From assembly GCF_900290235.1 (NCBI RefSeq), contig NZ_OLMK01000061.1, forward strand, positions 124,001 to 188,000: DNA of 64,000 nucleotides, in the 5' to 3' direction. A program made the translations under genes and the position numbers. The stretch's first letter is position 1. The number at the start of each line of letters is the position of its first letter. Positions 33,210 through 42,600 of the stretch are shown here, one piece after another. The DNA is from Streptomyces sp. MA5143a. Lineage in GTDB: Bacteria; Actinomycetota; Actinomycetes; Streptomycetales; Streptomycetaceae. The notes beneath the pieces were generated by a model that was not told the origin of the DNA, did no database searches, and saw nothing but the letters and a program-made list of their open reading frames with translations.

Positions 33210-34625
33210 TCAGTAGAAGAGCGCGTCGCGTGAGCGGCGTGTACGGGTGGGGCGACGGCGGCCGTCCAGGCGGATGCGTTCCGGGCTGGGCCCCATCAGC
33301 CCCGTCCGGTACAGCCCGTAGGTGATCCGCCGTCGCGCGGCCGCCTCCAGTTCGTCCCGCAGCGGGCCGTCGCGCAGCACCGCCTCGGGCCCGAGCAGAC
33401 CTTCGACGACGGCCAGCGCACCGGCGGTGTCCCCGTGGTCCAGCCGTTCCCGCACGCCGGACAGGCCGTCCGGGCGGCGGTGCGCCCGGTCGATCGCCTG
33501 GAGGCAGGGCAGGGGAGTGCCGGTCAGCGCGACGAGCAGTTCCTCCCGCCGGATCTCGTCCGGGTCGTGGTCCAGGGGCGCGAGCACCCCGTCGACCAGC
33601 CCGATCCGGTGCCGTTCCCCTCGGCACTCCACGACACGCGGCTCCCCCGCGGGGTCCGCCGCCCGGAGCGGCCCAACGGGCACATGGCCGGGCACCAGCG
33701 CCGAGGCGACCAGCGGATGCAGCCGGTCGGCGTCGATCGCCCCGGAACGCAGCAACTCCAGGTCGGGCGGCACCCAGGTCGCCGCGTCGGGCAGCACCGG
33801 CAGGGGGAGGGCGGCCCCGTCCCCGTCGGACGCCACCTCGATCCGCAGGGCGGGCGATCCGGCGCCGTCCGGACCGTCGTCGAGGTGCAGCAGCAGTCGG
33901 CGCCCCGACCCGAGCCGTACGAGGACGGGCCCGCCCGACCGGCCCTCGGCGGCCAGCACGATCCGCGCCTCGTCCGCCCACCGGCCCACGGCACAGCCGT
34001 ACTCCGGTGGCACGGCCCCCGACGCCTCCCCGTCCGCCAGGACCGGGCCGTCCGCGGACGGCTGGCCGGCCCCGGAACGCGGGCGCAGCTCGGGGGCCCT
34101 GCGGGCGTCCCACAGATGTCGGTGCAGATCGAGTCGGTAGCGGTGGCTGGGCCGGGGATGCGGGTGGCGGCACACGTCGGGCGTCGAGCGGGACCCGGCG
34201 GATCCGTCCCACAGCGCGAGCCCGATCCGCTGGCCGGCATCCGCCCAGGCGGGCGGGGTCCGCACCACGAGGTGCACCGGGTACGGGCCCGCGCGCCCCT
34301 CGGCGCCGTACCGGGCCAATGTGATCGTCAGCCCCGGCCGCAGCAGCCCGTCGGGGGCGATCCTCGGCAGGTGCCAGCGCAGCAGGTCCGGAGCGAGATG
34401 CCGCAGGTCGGCCCGTAGCCGGGCGGCGACGTCCTGGCCGTGGCGCAGGGCGACGGTACGTGGATGGAGGTCGAGGTCGATGCCGGCGGCGGCACAGGCC
34501 CCCGCCCAGTCGCCGACCTCGCGGCGGGCGGTGGCGGCCTCGATCATCGACGGCGGCACGGCGAACCGGCGCACGCGCGACCAGAAGGAGAGTCGGGAAT
34601 CCCCGTTCGCGACATGAGTGAGCAT
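33210..34625 (-). CDS. Hypothetical protein associated with MoxR/VWA operon
   Basis: 471 residues with no family I can name. It is soluble (no signal peptide or membrane span) and rich in Arg, Asp and Leu. An N-terminal helical part (FAVPPSMIEAATARREVGDW) is followed by beta-rich central segments (GGPVLVRLGSGRRLLLHLDD), and the C-terminus is helical (ELEAAARRRITYGLYRTGLM). Third-position GC bias supports this frame rather than the overlapping one. The ATG at 34625 has AAGGTGA six bases upstream; a GTG six bases earlier is possible. Being first in the operon it may be a substrate or cofactor of the MoxR/VWA pair. The last codons (Asp-Ala-Leu-Phe) are duplicated just past the stop. Confidence 0.72.
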   Translation of the reverse strand: MLTHVANGDSRLSFWSRVRRFAVPPSMIEAATARREVGDWAGACAAAGIDLDLHPRTVALRHGQDVAARLRADLRHLAPDLLRWHLPRIAPDGLLRPGLTITLARYGAEGRAGPYPVHLVVRTPPAWADAGQRIGLALWDGSAGSRSTPDVCRHPHPRPSHRYRLDLHRHLWDARRAPELRPRSGAGQPSADGPVLADGEASGAVPPEYGCAVGRWADEARIVLAAEGRSGGPVLVRLGSGRRLLLHLDDGPDGAGSPALRIEVASDGDGAALPLPVLPDAATWVPPDLELLRSGAIDADRLHPLVASALVPGHVPVGPLRAADPAGEPRVVECRGERHRIGLVDGVLAPLDHDPDEIRREELLVALTGTPLPCLQAIDRAHRRPDGLSGVRERLDHGDTAGALAVVEGLLGPEAVLRDGPLRDELEAAARRRITYGLYRTGLMGPSPERIRLDGRRRPTRTRRSRDALFY

Positions 34626-34718
34626 CAGCACTCACCTTGCGCGGACGGGACCCCCATTCTGTCAACGGAATGAGTCGTCATCGCGGCGAGCATAGCCCTC
34701 ACCGTCCGCACGCCGATA

Positions 34719-34779
34719 CGGGTTTTCGAACCCGCGGTCGCCCCGAGTGGCGATTCGAGTGGTGACCCGAGTGGTGAGG
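34719..34779. promoter_or_regulatory. UUCG hairpin and three 12-bp direct repeats upstream of the DHA2 pump gene
   Basis: CGGGTT-TTCG-AACCCG (34719-34734) is a perfect 6-bp stem with a TTCG tetraloop. Ten bases later CGAGTGG recurs at 34744, 34756 and 34768, each followed by similar bases (CGATT, TGACC, TGAGG), giving an exact 12-bp period over 36 bp. The array ends about 80 bp before the ATG at 34860, in the divergent promoter region, so it is a candidate binding site for a regulator recognising direct repeats. No known consensus was recognised. Confidence 0.5.
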
Positions 34780-34859
34780 GGCATGGCGCGGGCGTACGGT
34801 CGAACAACGGACGCATGAGTGGGCCGTTCCGTCCACCGATCAGTGCCGAGCGACATGCC

Positions 34860-36419
34860 ATGAGCAGCGATCCCCAGTCGACCTCCCCCGTAGAGACCAC
34901 CACCCGGGAATCGGGTGGTGGCGGGAGCGCGATGGCGCTGCTGGTGATCGCCTCCTGCCAGCTGATGGTCGTCCTCGACATCACGATCGTGAACATCGCG
35001 CTACCCGACATCCAGCGCTCCCTGGACTTCTCCACCACCAGCCTGGCCTGGGTGGTCAACGCCTACACGCTCACCTTCGGCGGTCTGCTGCTGCTCGGCG
35101 GCAGAGCCGGTGACATCCTCGGCCGACGCCGCGTCTTCATCTTCGGCGTCCTGCTGTTCGTCGTGGCCTCCCTCCTCGGGGGCCTCGCCCAGAACGCCGG
35201 TCAACTCCTCTCCGCCCGCGCCCTCCAGGGTGTCGGCGGGGCCATCGCGTCCCCGACGTCCCTCGCCCTGATCAGCACGACCTTCCGTGAAGGACCCGAA
35301 CGCAACCGGGCGTTCGGCGTGTTCGCGGCGGTCTCGGCGGGGGGCGGCGCGATCGGGCTGCTCGCCGGGGGTGTCCTCGTGGAGTGGCTCAACTGGCGGT
35401 GGGTGCTGTTCGTCAACGTCCCGATCGGCCTGCTCATCGTGCTCGCCACCCCCCGCTGGATCCGGGAGTCCGAGCGGCACCCCGGCCACTTCGACGTCAC
35501 CGGCGCGCTGACCTCCACCGCGGGCATGGTGCTCCTGGTGTACGGGTTCATCCGCGCCGCCCAGGAGGGCTGGCGGGACGCGCTGACGCTGGCGTCGTTC
35601 GCGGGCGCCGTGGTCCTCCTCCTGCTGTTCGTCCTGGTGGAGAAGCGTTCCCGGCAGCCGATCACCCCGCTCCACATGTTCGCCGACCGCAACCGCGCGG
35701 GCACGTACGGCATCATGCTGTGCCTCGCCGCCGCCATCTTCGGCATGTTCTTCTTCCTGACGCTCTTCGTGCAGAACGTGCTGGACTTCAGCCCGTTGGC
35801 CACCGGGTTCGCGTTCCTGCCGGTCAGCGCGGTGATCGCGATCGGCGCCGGGCTGGCGTCGCGGTTCCTGCCCGTGTACGGGCCCAAGCCGTTCATGGTG
35901 GTGGGCGCGATCCTCGCGGCGGCCGGCCTGGGCTGGCTGACCCTGACCGATGTGCACTCCACGTACGCGGGCAGCGTCCTCGGCCCGATGCTCGTGTTCA
36001 GCCTGGGCATGGGCATGGAGTTCGTCTCCCTGACCCTGATGGCCCTGTCCAACGTCGCCACCCAGGAGACCGGTGCGGCCTCCGGGCTCCTCAACGCCAC
36101 CCAGCAGGTCGGCGGTTCCCTGGGCCTGTCCATCCTCGTCACCATGTACGGCACGGCCAGCACGAACGAGGCGGAGAAACAAGTCTCCCGCTTCCTCTCC
36201 CAGGCGACCCCGCTCGAACGCCTCCAGTTCCAACGCACCCACCAACTCCCGCCGCCCTACAGCGACGAGGTCCTCACCGCCGGCGTCTCCGCCGCGTTCG
36301 TCATGGCCGCGATCTTCACGGTGGTCGCCGCGCTGATAGCCGTCCTCGCCATCCAGGTCCGCCCGTCCGACCTGGAACGCCTGAAGGGGGACGGGGCGGG
36401 GCCGGGGGGCGCGGCGTAG
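34860..36419 (+). CDS. DHA2-family MFS multidrug transporter (EmrB/QacA type)
   Basis: 519 residues, fourteen predicted membrane segments. Motif D1-like LMVVLDITIVNIALPDIQRS is the diagnostic first helix of the DHA2 family. WVVNAYTLTFGGLLLLGGRA, with GDILGRRRVFIFG, is motif A. ALQGVGGAIASPTSLALIST is motif B, and GGAIGLLAGGVLVEWLNWRW, with VLFVNVPIG, is motif C. It is a proton-driven exporter of hydrophobic or cationic compounds. ATG at 34860 is preferred because family members begin a few residues before the first helix; an in-frame ATG at 34815 would add 15 residues. Neither has a strong ribosome site. Divergent from the MoxR operon. Confidence 0.9.
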   Translation: MSSDPQSTSPVETTTRESGGGGSAMALLVIASCQLMVVLDITIVNIALPDIQRSLDFSTTSLAWVVNAYTLTFGGLLLLGGRAGDILGRRRVFIFGVLLFVVASLLGGLAQNAGQLLSARALQGVGGAIASPTSLALISTTFREGPERNRAFGVFAAVSAGGGAIGLLAGGVLVEWLNWRWVLFVNVPIGLLIVLATPRWIRESERHPGHFDVTGALTSTAGMVLLVYGFIRAAQEGWRDALTLASFAGAVVLLLLFVLVEKRSRQPITPLHMFADRNRAGTYGIMLCLAAAIFGMFFFLTLFVQNVLDFSPLATGFAFLPVSAVIAIGAGLASRFLPVYGPKPFMVVGAILAAAGLGWLTLTDVHSTYAGSVLGPMLVFSLGMGMEFVSLTLMALSNVATQETGAASGLLNATQQVGGSLGLSILVTMYGTASTNEAEKQVSRFLSQATPLERLQFQRTHQLPPPYSDEVLTAGVSAAFVMAAIFTVVAALIAVLAIQVRPSDLERLKGDGAGPGGAA

Positions 36420-36469
36420 CGGGGTGCCGTAGCCCGAAGCCGGCGTGATCCACACGACAGGCCCCAGCG

Positions 36470-36496
36470 CCCCCGGGGCCGGCCCGCCCCCGGGGG
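36470..36496. terminator. Terminator hairpin between convergent pump and mannanase genes
   Basis: CCCCCGGGG (36470-36478) pairs perfectly with CCCCGGGGG (36488-36496), loop of 9 bases. It lies 50 bp past the pump stop and 50 bp before the mannanase stop. Confidence 0.7.
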
Positions 36497-36545
36497 ACCA
36501 GACGGCGGCAGCACACCGTCCCGTCCCCCGGCAGCGGTGCCGGCG

Positions 36546-38183
36546 TCAGCCCGCCGTGCAGGCGGCTCCGTTGAGCGAGAAGGCCGTCGGTGCCGGGTTC
36601 GTGCCGCCCCGGGCGGCCGTGAAGCCGAGGGTGGCGGAGCCCGACGCCGGGATGTTCGCGGTGTACGGCGCCGACGTGACGGTGACGTCGGCGCCGCTCT
36701 GCGCCACCGTGCCGCCCCACAGGTTGCTGACGCGCTGGCTGTCCGGGAACGTCCAGCGCAGGGTCCAGCCGGTGATCGCCGAGCCGCCGGTGTTGCGGAT
36801 GACGATCTCGCCCTGGAAGCCGCCGGGCCACTCGTTCGTCACCCGGTAGCCGACGGAGCAGGACGCCGTGGTGCCGCCGGACGGTGTCGTGACGCTCACC
36901 GTGCCGGAGCGCGGCGAACGGTTCCCGGCCGCGTCACGGGCGTAGACGGCGAACACGTACGACGTCGACGGCGCCAGCCCGGTGAGGGTGGCGGACGTGC
37001 CGGTGGTGGTCGTCACCGGTGTCTCCGTCGTGCCGTTGACGCGGACGACGTCGTAGCCGGTGACACCCGTCGCGTCGGTCGCGGCGGCCCAGGCCAGCCT
37101 GGCGGACGACGAGGTCACCGACGAGGCGGTCGGCGTACCGGGCGCGGTCGGGGGAGTGGTGTCGCCGCCGCCGGAGGAGGCGTAGATCGCGGCCTCCTTG
37201 GAGGTGGCGGCGATACCGTTCGCGCCCTCGAAGAGTCGCCGGCCCCAGCTCGTCAGCTGGTCCGGGTCGAAGTTCGTGACCATGTCCAGGTACTCCACAC
37301 CACCGCCGTTGCCGCTCCACGACCAGCCCAGATAGCCGAGACCGAGCTGCTGGGTGGTGGCCAGGATGGTGTCCTCGTCGGGGTTGCCGTCCGAGTGGTC
37401 GTGCCCGAACTCGCCCACCACGATGGGAAGTTTCGCGGCGACGAAGCGGCCCAGATAGTCCGTGATCTCGGCGGCCGTGTCGAAGACGCCGTACATGTGG
37501 ATCGAGAAGATCGTGTTGGCGTCCGGGTCGGCGGCGAAGACGGACGCCGCGTTGTCGCGCATCGTGAACGCCCAGTCCTGGCCCCAGTTGGGGGCGTCCA
37601 CCATGATCGTGTGCTGGAAGCCGGCGGTGCGCAGCTTCTGGATCGCCGCCTTGGTGTCGGCGGTCCAGCCCGCGTAGTTGTTGTTGCCGTACGGCTCGTT
37701 GCCGATGTTGACGATGACGTAGTCCTCCTGACCGGTCAGCGCGCTCTGCACACTGATCCAGTAGTCGGCGGCCCGCGACAGCGTGACGGCCCCGCTCTGC
37801 TCGCCGTAGCCCGTGGTGTCGTGCACCTCCAGGACGCAGATGAGGCGGTTCTGCTTGCACCGCGCGACCACGTTCGCCACGTCCGCGGTGTCGTTGCGCG
37901 TCCACCGGTCACCGCTGGAGAGCACCACACGCACCGTGTTGGCGCCCTTGGCCTTGATGTGGGACAGGGAACTGGTCTGGTTCGCGTACCAGGTGTGGGC
38001 GTGGTTCACGCCCCGCATCACGAAGTCGTTGCCGGAGCGCTCCAGCAACCGGCCGTTCTGGATGCGGAAACCGGTGGGCGCGGCCTGTGCGGACGGGCCG
38101 ATCACCAACAGGGGCAGCAGCAGCCCGAGAAGGGCCGCGGCCACGGTGGCCACACGGCGGACGGTCGGCGTAGGGGATCTCAT
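36546..38183 (-). CDS. Secreted GH5 endo-beta-mannanase with FN3 and CBM2
   Basis: 545 residues. Signal peptide about 1-35 (VATVAAALLGLLLPLLVIGP, then SAQAAPTG). The catalytic domain begins FRIQNGRLLERSGNDFVMRG with VNHAHTWY, characteristic of actinobacterial GH5 mannanases. The acid/base is Glu163 in NIGNEPYGNNNYAGW and the nucleophile Glu258 in LPIVVGEFGHDHSDG. It ends near EAAIYASSGGG. A fibronectin type III module follows (PPTAPGTPTASSVTSSSARL), then a family 2 cellulose-binding module (CSVGYRVTNEWPGGFQGEIV, ending NGAACTAG). It would cleave mannan in plant cell walls outside the cell. ATG at 38183 follows CTGGAG. Downstream of the SGNH esterase on the same strand. Confidence 0.92.
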   Translation of the reverse strand: MRSPTPTVRRVATVAAALLGLLLPLLVIGPSAQAAPTGFRIQNGRLLERSGNDFVMRGVNHAHTWYANQTSSLSHIKAKGANTVRVVLSSGDRWTRNDTADVANVVARCKQNRLICVLEVHDTTGYGEQSGAVTLSRAADYWISVQSALTGQEDYVIVNIGNEPYGNNNYAGWTADTKAAIQKLRTAGFQHTIMVDAPNWGQDWAFTMRDNAASVFAADPDANTIFSIHMYGVFDTAAEITDYLGRFVAAKLPIVVGEFGHDHSDGNPDEDTILATTQQLGLGYLGWSWSGNGGGVEYLDMVTNFDPDQLTSWGRRLFEGANGIAATSKEAAIYASSGGGDTTPPTAPGTPTASSVTSSSARLAWAAATDATGVTGYDVVRVNGTTETPVTTTTGTSATLTGLAPSTSYVFAVYARDAAGNRSPRSGTVSVTTPSGGTTASCSVGYRVTNEWPGGFQGEIVIRNTGGSAITGWTLRWTFPDSQRVSNLWGGTVAQSGADVTVTSAPYTANIPASGSATLGFTAARGGTNPAPTAFSLNGAACTAG

Positions 38184-38274
38184 CGCGGCTCCAGGTGGGG
38201 GTGGGGAGATCGGGGTCGGCTGTGCATGGGGGCTGTACGTGGGGGTGCGGGGTGGGACAGCCGTCACCCGGCGG

Positions 38275-38293
38275 CGGACGGTGCCGCCGTCCG
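38275..38293. terminator. Hairpin between esterase and mannanase genes
   Basis: CGGACGG (38275-38281) and CCGTCCG (38287-38293) form a perfect 7-bp stem with a 5-base loop, in the 163-bp gap after the esterase stop. It probably ends or attenuates the esterase transcript, leaving room for a separate mannanase promoter. Confidence 0.5.
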
Positions 38294-38346
38294 GGCGACG
38301 GCCGCTACGGGCCCCGGTCCGCATCGACCGGTGGGGCCCACCGTCA

Positions 38347-39453
38347 TCAGCCGGCGACGCCCCTCGCCGTGCAGGTGACGGTCGCCGACGGTGTCCCGGA
38401 CGTCGTCGAGGTGTCGGCGAGGAAACCGAACGTGGCGCGGGCGCCGGGGGCGAGCGTGCCGTTCCAGTCGGCGTTGGTGACGGTGGCCGTCCCGTCGGCC
38501 GCCGTGCTCAACGTGCCGTTCCAGACCTGGGTCAGCCGGGCCCCTCCGGCCGGTACGACGGTCGCGGTCCAGCCCGAGACGGCGGAGGCGGACGTGTTGG
38601 TCACCGTCACCTCGCCCTGGTAGCCGCCTTGCCAGACGTTGACGGCACGGAAGGCCACGGTGCAGGGCCCCTCACCCGGGTCACCGGGGTCGCCCGGGTC
38701 GCCGGAGCCCGGCTCCAGCAGCGCGCTCAGCGCCGGGTACCAACGGGCGGCGATCTTGTTGTCGCCGGCCGAGTTCGGGTGCACCCCGTCGTAGGTGTCG
38801 GCGGCCGTGTCGAAGCCGGTCCACTGGTCGACGACGGTCACCGGCGAACGGCTGGTCGTCGTCGCCCGCGCCCAGGCCGGTATCCGCGCGTTGAAGTCGA
38901 CGACGCGCTGCGCGCAGCCCGGGCAGGTGCTGGGGTTCATGGGGATGATCTGAGCGACGAGGATCCTCATGTCGGGGTTCGAGGCCCGCATCTGCCCGAC
39001 GAGCTTGGTGTAGGCGGCGAGGACGCGGTCGGGGGAGACGCTGCTCCACACATCGTTCGTGCCGAAGTGCATGACAACGATGTCCGGAAGGGTCGCGGCG
39101 AGCCGTGCGGGCAGCAGGTTCTGGTCGGCCACGTGGGTGACGAGTTCGCCGCCGTGGCCCTCGTTGTCGCCGTCGTGGGCCTGTCCGCAGCCCTGGGGGC
39201 CGAGGGTGCCGACGAAGTCGATGTCCGTGTAGCCGGCGCTCCGCAGCCGGTTCCACAGCACGGCTCTCCAACAGCCGGGCGAGCCGGTGATGGAGTCGCC
39301 GAGCGGCATGATGCGCACCGGGTCGGCGGCCGTTCCCTTCGCCGTGACCGCCGTGGCGGGGGGCGCGAGGGTGATCGTGCAGGGGAGGAGCAGGGCGGCC
39401 AGCAGGCCGAGAAGCGGAAGGACTCGGATGGGGGAGTGGCGGGTGCTGCGCAT
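38347..39453 (-). CDS. Secreted SGNH/GDSL esterase with C-terminal CBM2
   Basis: 368 residues. Signal peptide about 1-36 (VLPLLGLLAALLLPCTITLA). The SGNH hydrolase domain shows block I VRIMPLGDSITGSPGCWRAV (catalytic Ser), block III VVMHFGTNDVWSSVSPD (Asn) and block V YDGVHPNSAGDNKIAARW (Asp and His). A GDPGDPGDPGEG linker joins a CBM2 module (CTVAFRAVNVWQGGYQGEVT). It probably deacetylates or de-esterifies plant polysaccharide while bound to cellulose. ATG at 39453 with AAGGGA upstream. A perfect CebR box lies 23-36 bp before the start, so cello-oligosaccharides should induce it. Confidence 0.9.
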   Translation of the reverse strand: MRSTRHSPIRVLPLLGLLAALLLPCTITLAPPATAVTAKGTAADPVRIMPLGDSITGSPGCWRAVLWNRLRSAGYTDIDFVGTLGPQGCGQAHDGDNEGHGGELVTHVADQNLLPARLAATLPDIVVMHFGTNDVWSSVSPDRVLAAYTKLVGQMRASNPDMRILVAQIIPMNPSTCPGCAQRVVDFNARIPAWARATTTSRSPVTVVDQWTGFDTAADTYDGVHPNSAGDNKIAARWYPALSALLEPGSGDPGDPGDPGEGPCTVAFRAVNVWQGGYQGEVTVTNTSASAVSGWTATVVPAGGARLTQVWNGTLSTAADGTATVTNADWNGTLAPGARATFGFLADTSTTSGTPSATVTCTARGVAG

Positions 39454-39475
39454 GGTGTTCCCTTCCCTGGTGAGA

Positions 39476-39489
39476 TGGGAGCGCTCCCA
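39476..39489. promoter_or_regulatory. CebR operator
   Basis: TGGGAGCGCTCCCA is an exact 14-bp palindrome and equals the known binding site of CebR, the LacI-type repressor released by cello-oligosaccharides in Streptomyces. It sits just downstream of the predicted esterase -10, where a bound repressor would block initiation. It also lies upstream of the divergent subtilase gene. Confidence 0.9.
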
Positions 39490-39494
39490 TGGGA

Positions 39495-39523
39495 ACATGC
39501 CACTGTTGTCATTTACGCGTCAA
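39495..39523 (-). promoter_or_regulatory. Predicted promoter of the esterase gene
   Basis: On the minus strand TTGACG (39523-39518) and GCATGT (39500-39495) are separated by 17 bases. The -35 is strong, the -10 weak. The CebR box begins 5 bases downstream of the -10. Confidence 0.5.
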
Positions 39524-39669
39524 GATGTGTGCGTCGAGCGGTCCAATTCCCTTGTGTTCAAAGGAAGTTGAGCCCCTTAGAAAACGATCACCTTTTCGAT
39601 ACCGTGACACGCGTTCCTTCGTTCACCTCCGCATCTCCTTCAACACCCCCCACTTCGAACGGAGTTCGT

Positions 39670-42600
39670 GTGACCAGACCACGTGTCCCGGCATGGACGG
39701 GCGGCGCCCTGGCCGCCGTTCTGCTCGTGACCACCCAGAGCGGGTTATCCACCGCGGCCGCCTCCTCCACCGGCTCCGGCGCGGCTACCTCCTCCACCCC
39801 CACGGCCACCCCCCAGCCCACCCCCGACTCCCCGGCGGCGGCGGACGAAGCCGCCTCGCTCAAGGGCAAGCGGTTCACCCTCGTCACCGGCGACGTCGTG
39901 ACCGTCGGTGACGAACGGGGCGAGCCCCGCGTCGACATCGAGCCCGGCGAGGGTCGCGAGGGCATCGGCTTCGTCCGGCGGGGCAGCGGCGCGAACCTCC
40001 GGGTCATCCCCATGGACGTGGCGCCGCTGGTCGCCACCGGCGCCGTCGACGAGCAACTCTTCGACCTCGGCGCCCTGCACCGCTTCGGCTACGACGACGG
40101 TGCCCTCGACGACCGGGGCCTGCCCCTCATCGTCCGCCACCGCGGCCCCCGGCTGCCCGCCGCCACCCGTGCCGAGGCGCTGCCCGGGAACACGGTGGCG
40201 CTGGAGTCGATCGACGCCACCGCCCTGACCCTGCCCGAGGACGACCACGGCGCCCTGTGGCGGACGCTCACCGGGTCCGGGGACGGCGCCGACCCCGAAC
40301 TCGCGCCCGCCGTACGGAAGGTGTGGCTGGACACCCCCGTCGAACTCACCGGCGAGGGGAGCGCGGCCGACGAACCCGAGACCACCCCGGACGGCGACGT
40401 CGCGGTCTCCGACCTGGTCGGGCAGATCAACGCCAAGGGCCTCAGGGCGCGCGGCCTCGACGGCAGCGGCGTCAAGGTCGCCGTCATCGACACCGGGGTC
40501 CGCGCCACCCACCCCGACCTGGAGCAGCGGGTCTCCAAGGCGGAGAACTTCATCTCCTGGGACGACGAGAAGAGCGACATCGACGGCCACGGCACCCATG
40601 TCGCCGGGATCATCGCCGGGACGGGCGCCGCGTCCGACGGCCGGTACGCCGGTGTCGCGCCCGGCGCCGAGGTCCTGAGCGGCCGGGTGCTGTCCGGCCC
40701 GATCGGCTCCGTCTCCCACGTCATCGACGGCATGGAGTGGGCGGCCGACGAGGGCGTCGACATCGTCAACATGTCCCTCGGCGCACGGGCGTTGAGCGAC
40801 GGCACCGACCCCTGGTCACTGGCCACCGAGGCCCTGCTGGAGCGGGGTGTGCTGCCCGTCGTGGCGGCAGGCAACTCCGGCCCCCGCTCCTACACGGTCT
40901 CCCCGCCCGCGGCGGCCGAGGGCGCGCTCGCCGTGGGCGCGGCCGGCGGTGACGACGCCGTCGCGAGCTTCTCCAGCCGCGGCCCGCTCTTCGGCGACCA
41001 CGGCGTCAAGCCCAACATCAAGGCCCCCGGTGTCGCCGTGACGGCGGCCCGCGCCAAGGACACCCCCATCGGCGACATCGACCCGCCCGGCCCCGAGGGC
41101 CCCGTCGACGACGTCTACACCCGTCTGTCCGGTACGTCCATGGCGTCGCCCGCCGTCGCCGGGGCCGCCGCCCTCGTCATGCAGGCCCACCCCGACTGGA
41201 CGCCCCGCCAGGTGGCCCTCGCGCTGGTGTCCAGCGCCCGGCCCGGCGCCGGCGAGAGCGTCTACGACCAGGGCTCCGGACTGGTCGACGCCGAACGGGC
41301 GGTGGACCAGCGGGTCACGGCCACGTCGTCCGCCCTGGACTTCGGCCGACTGTCCTGGCCGCGCGCCGAGGAGGACACCCGGCGCAAGGTGTCCTTCACC
41401 AACGACACCGCCGAGGACATCACCCTGGACCTCACCCTCGACGTGAAGTCCACCCGTGGGAACCTGCCCACCACTCTGCTCGCCCTGGCGGAGGACCAGG
41501 TGACCGTCCCCGCCAGGGGCACGGCCTCCGTGGCCGTCGAGTTCCACGACAACGGCATCCGCACGGGCGGCGCCCTCTCGGCGCTGCTGACCGCCGAGTC
41601 CGGCTCCACGGTCGTACGCGTCCCGGTCGGCCTCAGCCTCGAACCCGAGAGCCACCAGCTCACCCTCAACCTTCGTGACCATCTGGGCGAGGGCGCCGAC
41701 GGCATCTCCCTCGTGGACATCCTGCCGGTCGACCGGTCCCTGGAGCCGTTCGAGGAACCGCAACTCGCCACCCTCGCCTCGAAGATCACGGTCCGGGTCC
41801 CCGCGGGCACCTACGCCGTCTCGGCTTTCATCGGCCGCCACGAGGACGACTCGTACTGGTTCGACAGCGACATCGTCCTCGCCGGTGAGCCCCGCGTCCG
41901 CGTCGACAAGGCGACCGAACTGACGCTGGGCGGCACGGCGGCACGCGGACTCGCCCACAAGGTCGACGACCGCGAGGCCGAGAACATCTACCGCCAGGTC
42001 GGGGTCGCCCAACGGCAGGCGAAGGCCCCCGCGGGGGAGCGAGGCCCGCTCTCCCTCCACACCGACGTGCAGTTCAGGCACCGGGCGCCCGACTACTGGG
42101 CGGTGCCGTCCAGAACCCGCGCCAAGGGCAACCGGTACACGGCGTACTTCCGCGAGGACCTCGCCGAGGGCTATGTGTACGGAAAGGCCCCCGACGGCGC
42201 CCCCGGCGAAGGCGAGTACTCCTACCCGACGGCCACCGGACCCGTGTACTACCTCGCCGCCTTCCGCGAGGGCCGTATCCCGGCCGATCTCACCGGACGG
42301 GTCAGGGACTCCCGGCTCGCGCGGACCGAGGCGCGCTACCACGCCGCCGAGCGGACCGGTGACTTCGACGAACCCTTCCCGCTCAAGTCGAAGCTGGCCA
42401 CCGCGACCGTGAAGGGCGTCCCGGTCGGTGGACGGCGCGTCAACGTCCCCTCGCCCGGCACCCGTACCGAGTTCTTCACCGCTTCCAAGGACATCGCCTG
42501 GGCGCAGGAGCTGCGGTGGAGCTGGCAGAACGCGGACAGCTTCGACCCGCTGGAGCACCGCGCGCTGCTTACCCGGCCCCAGGTCTTCCGGCCCGGCGCC

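Noticed and set aside
33202..34665. Alternative minus-strand frame overlapping the unassigned MoxR-operon gene
   Set aside because: Arg/Pro/Gly-rich shadow composition and no start with a ribosome site; the 33210-34625 frame has normal composition and a good start.
34744..34779. CRISPR-like array
   Set aside because: Only three 12-bp units without spacers of proper length and no cas genes; better read as a regulatory repeat.
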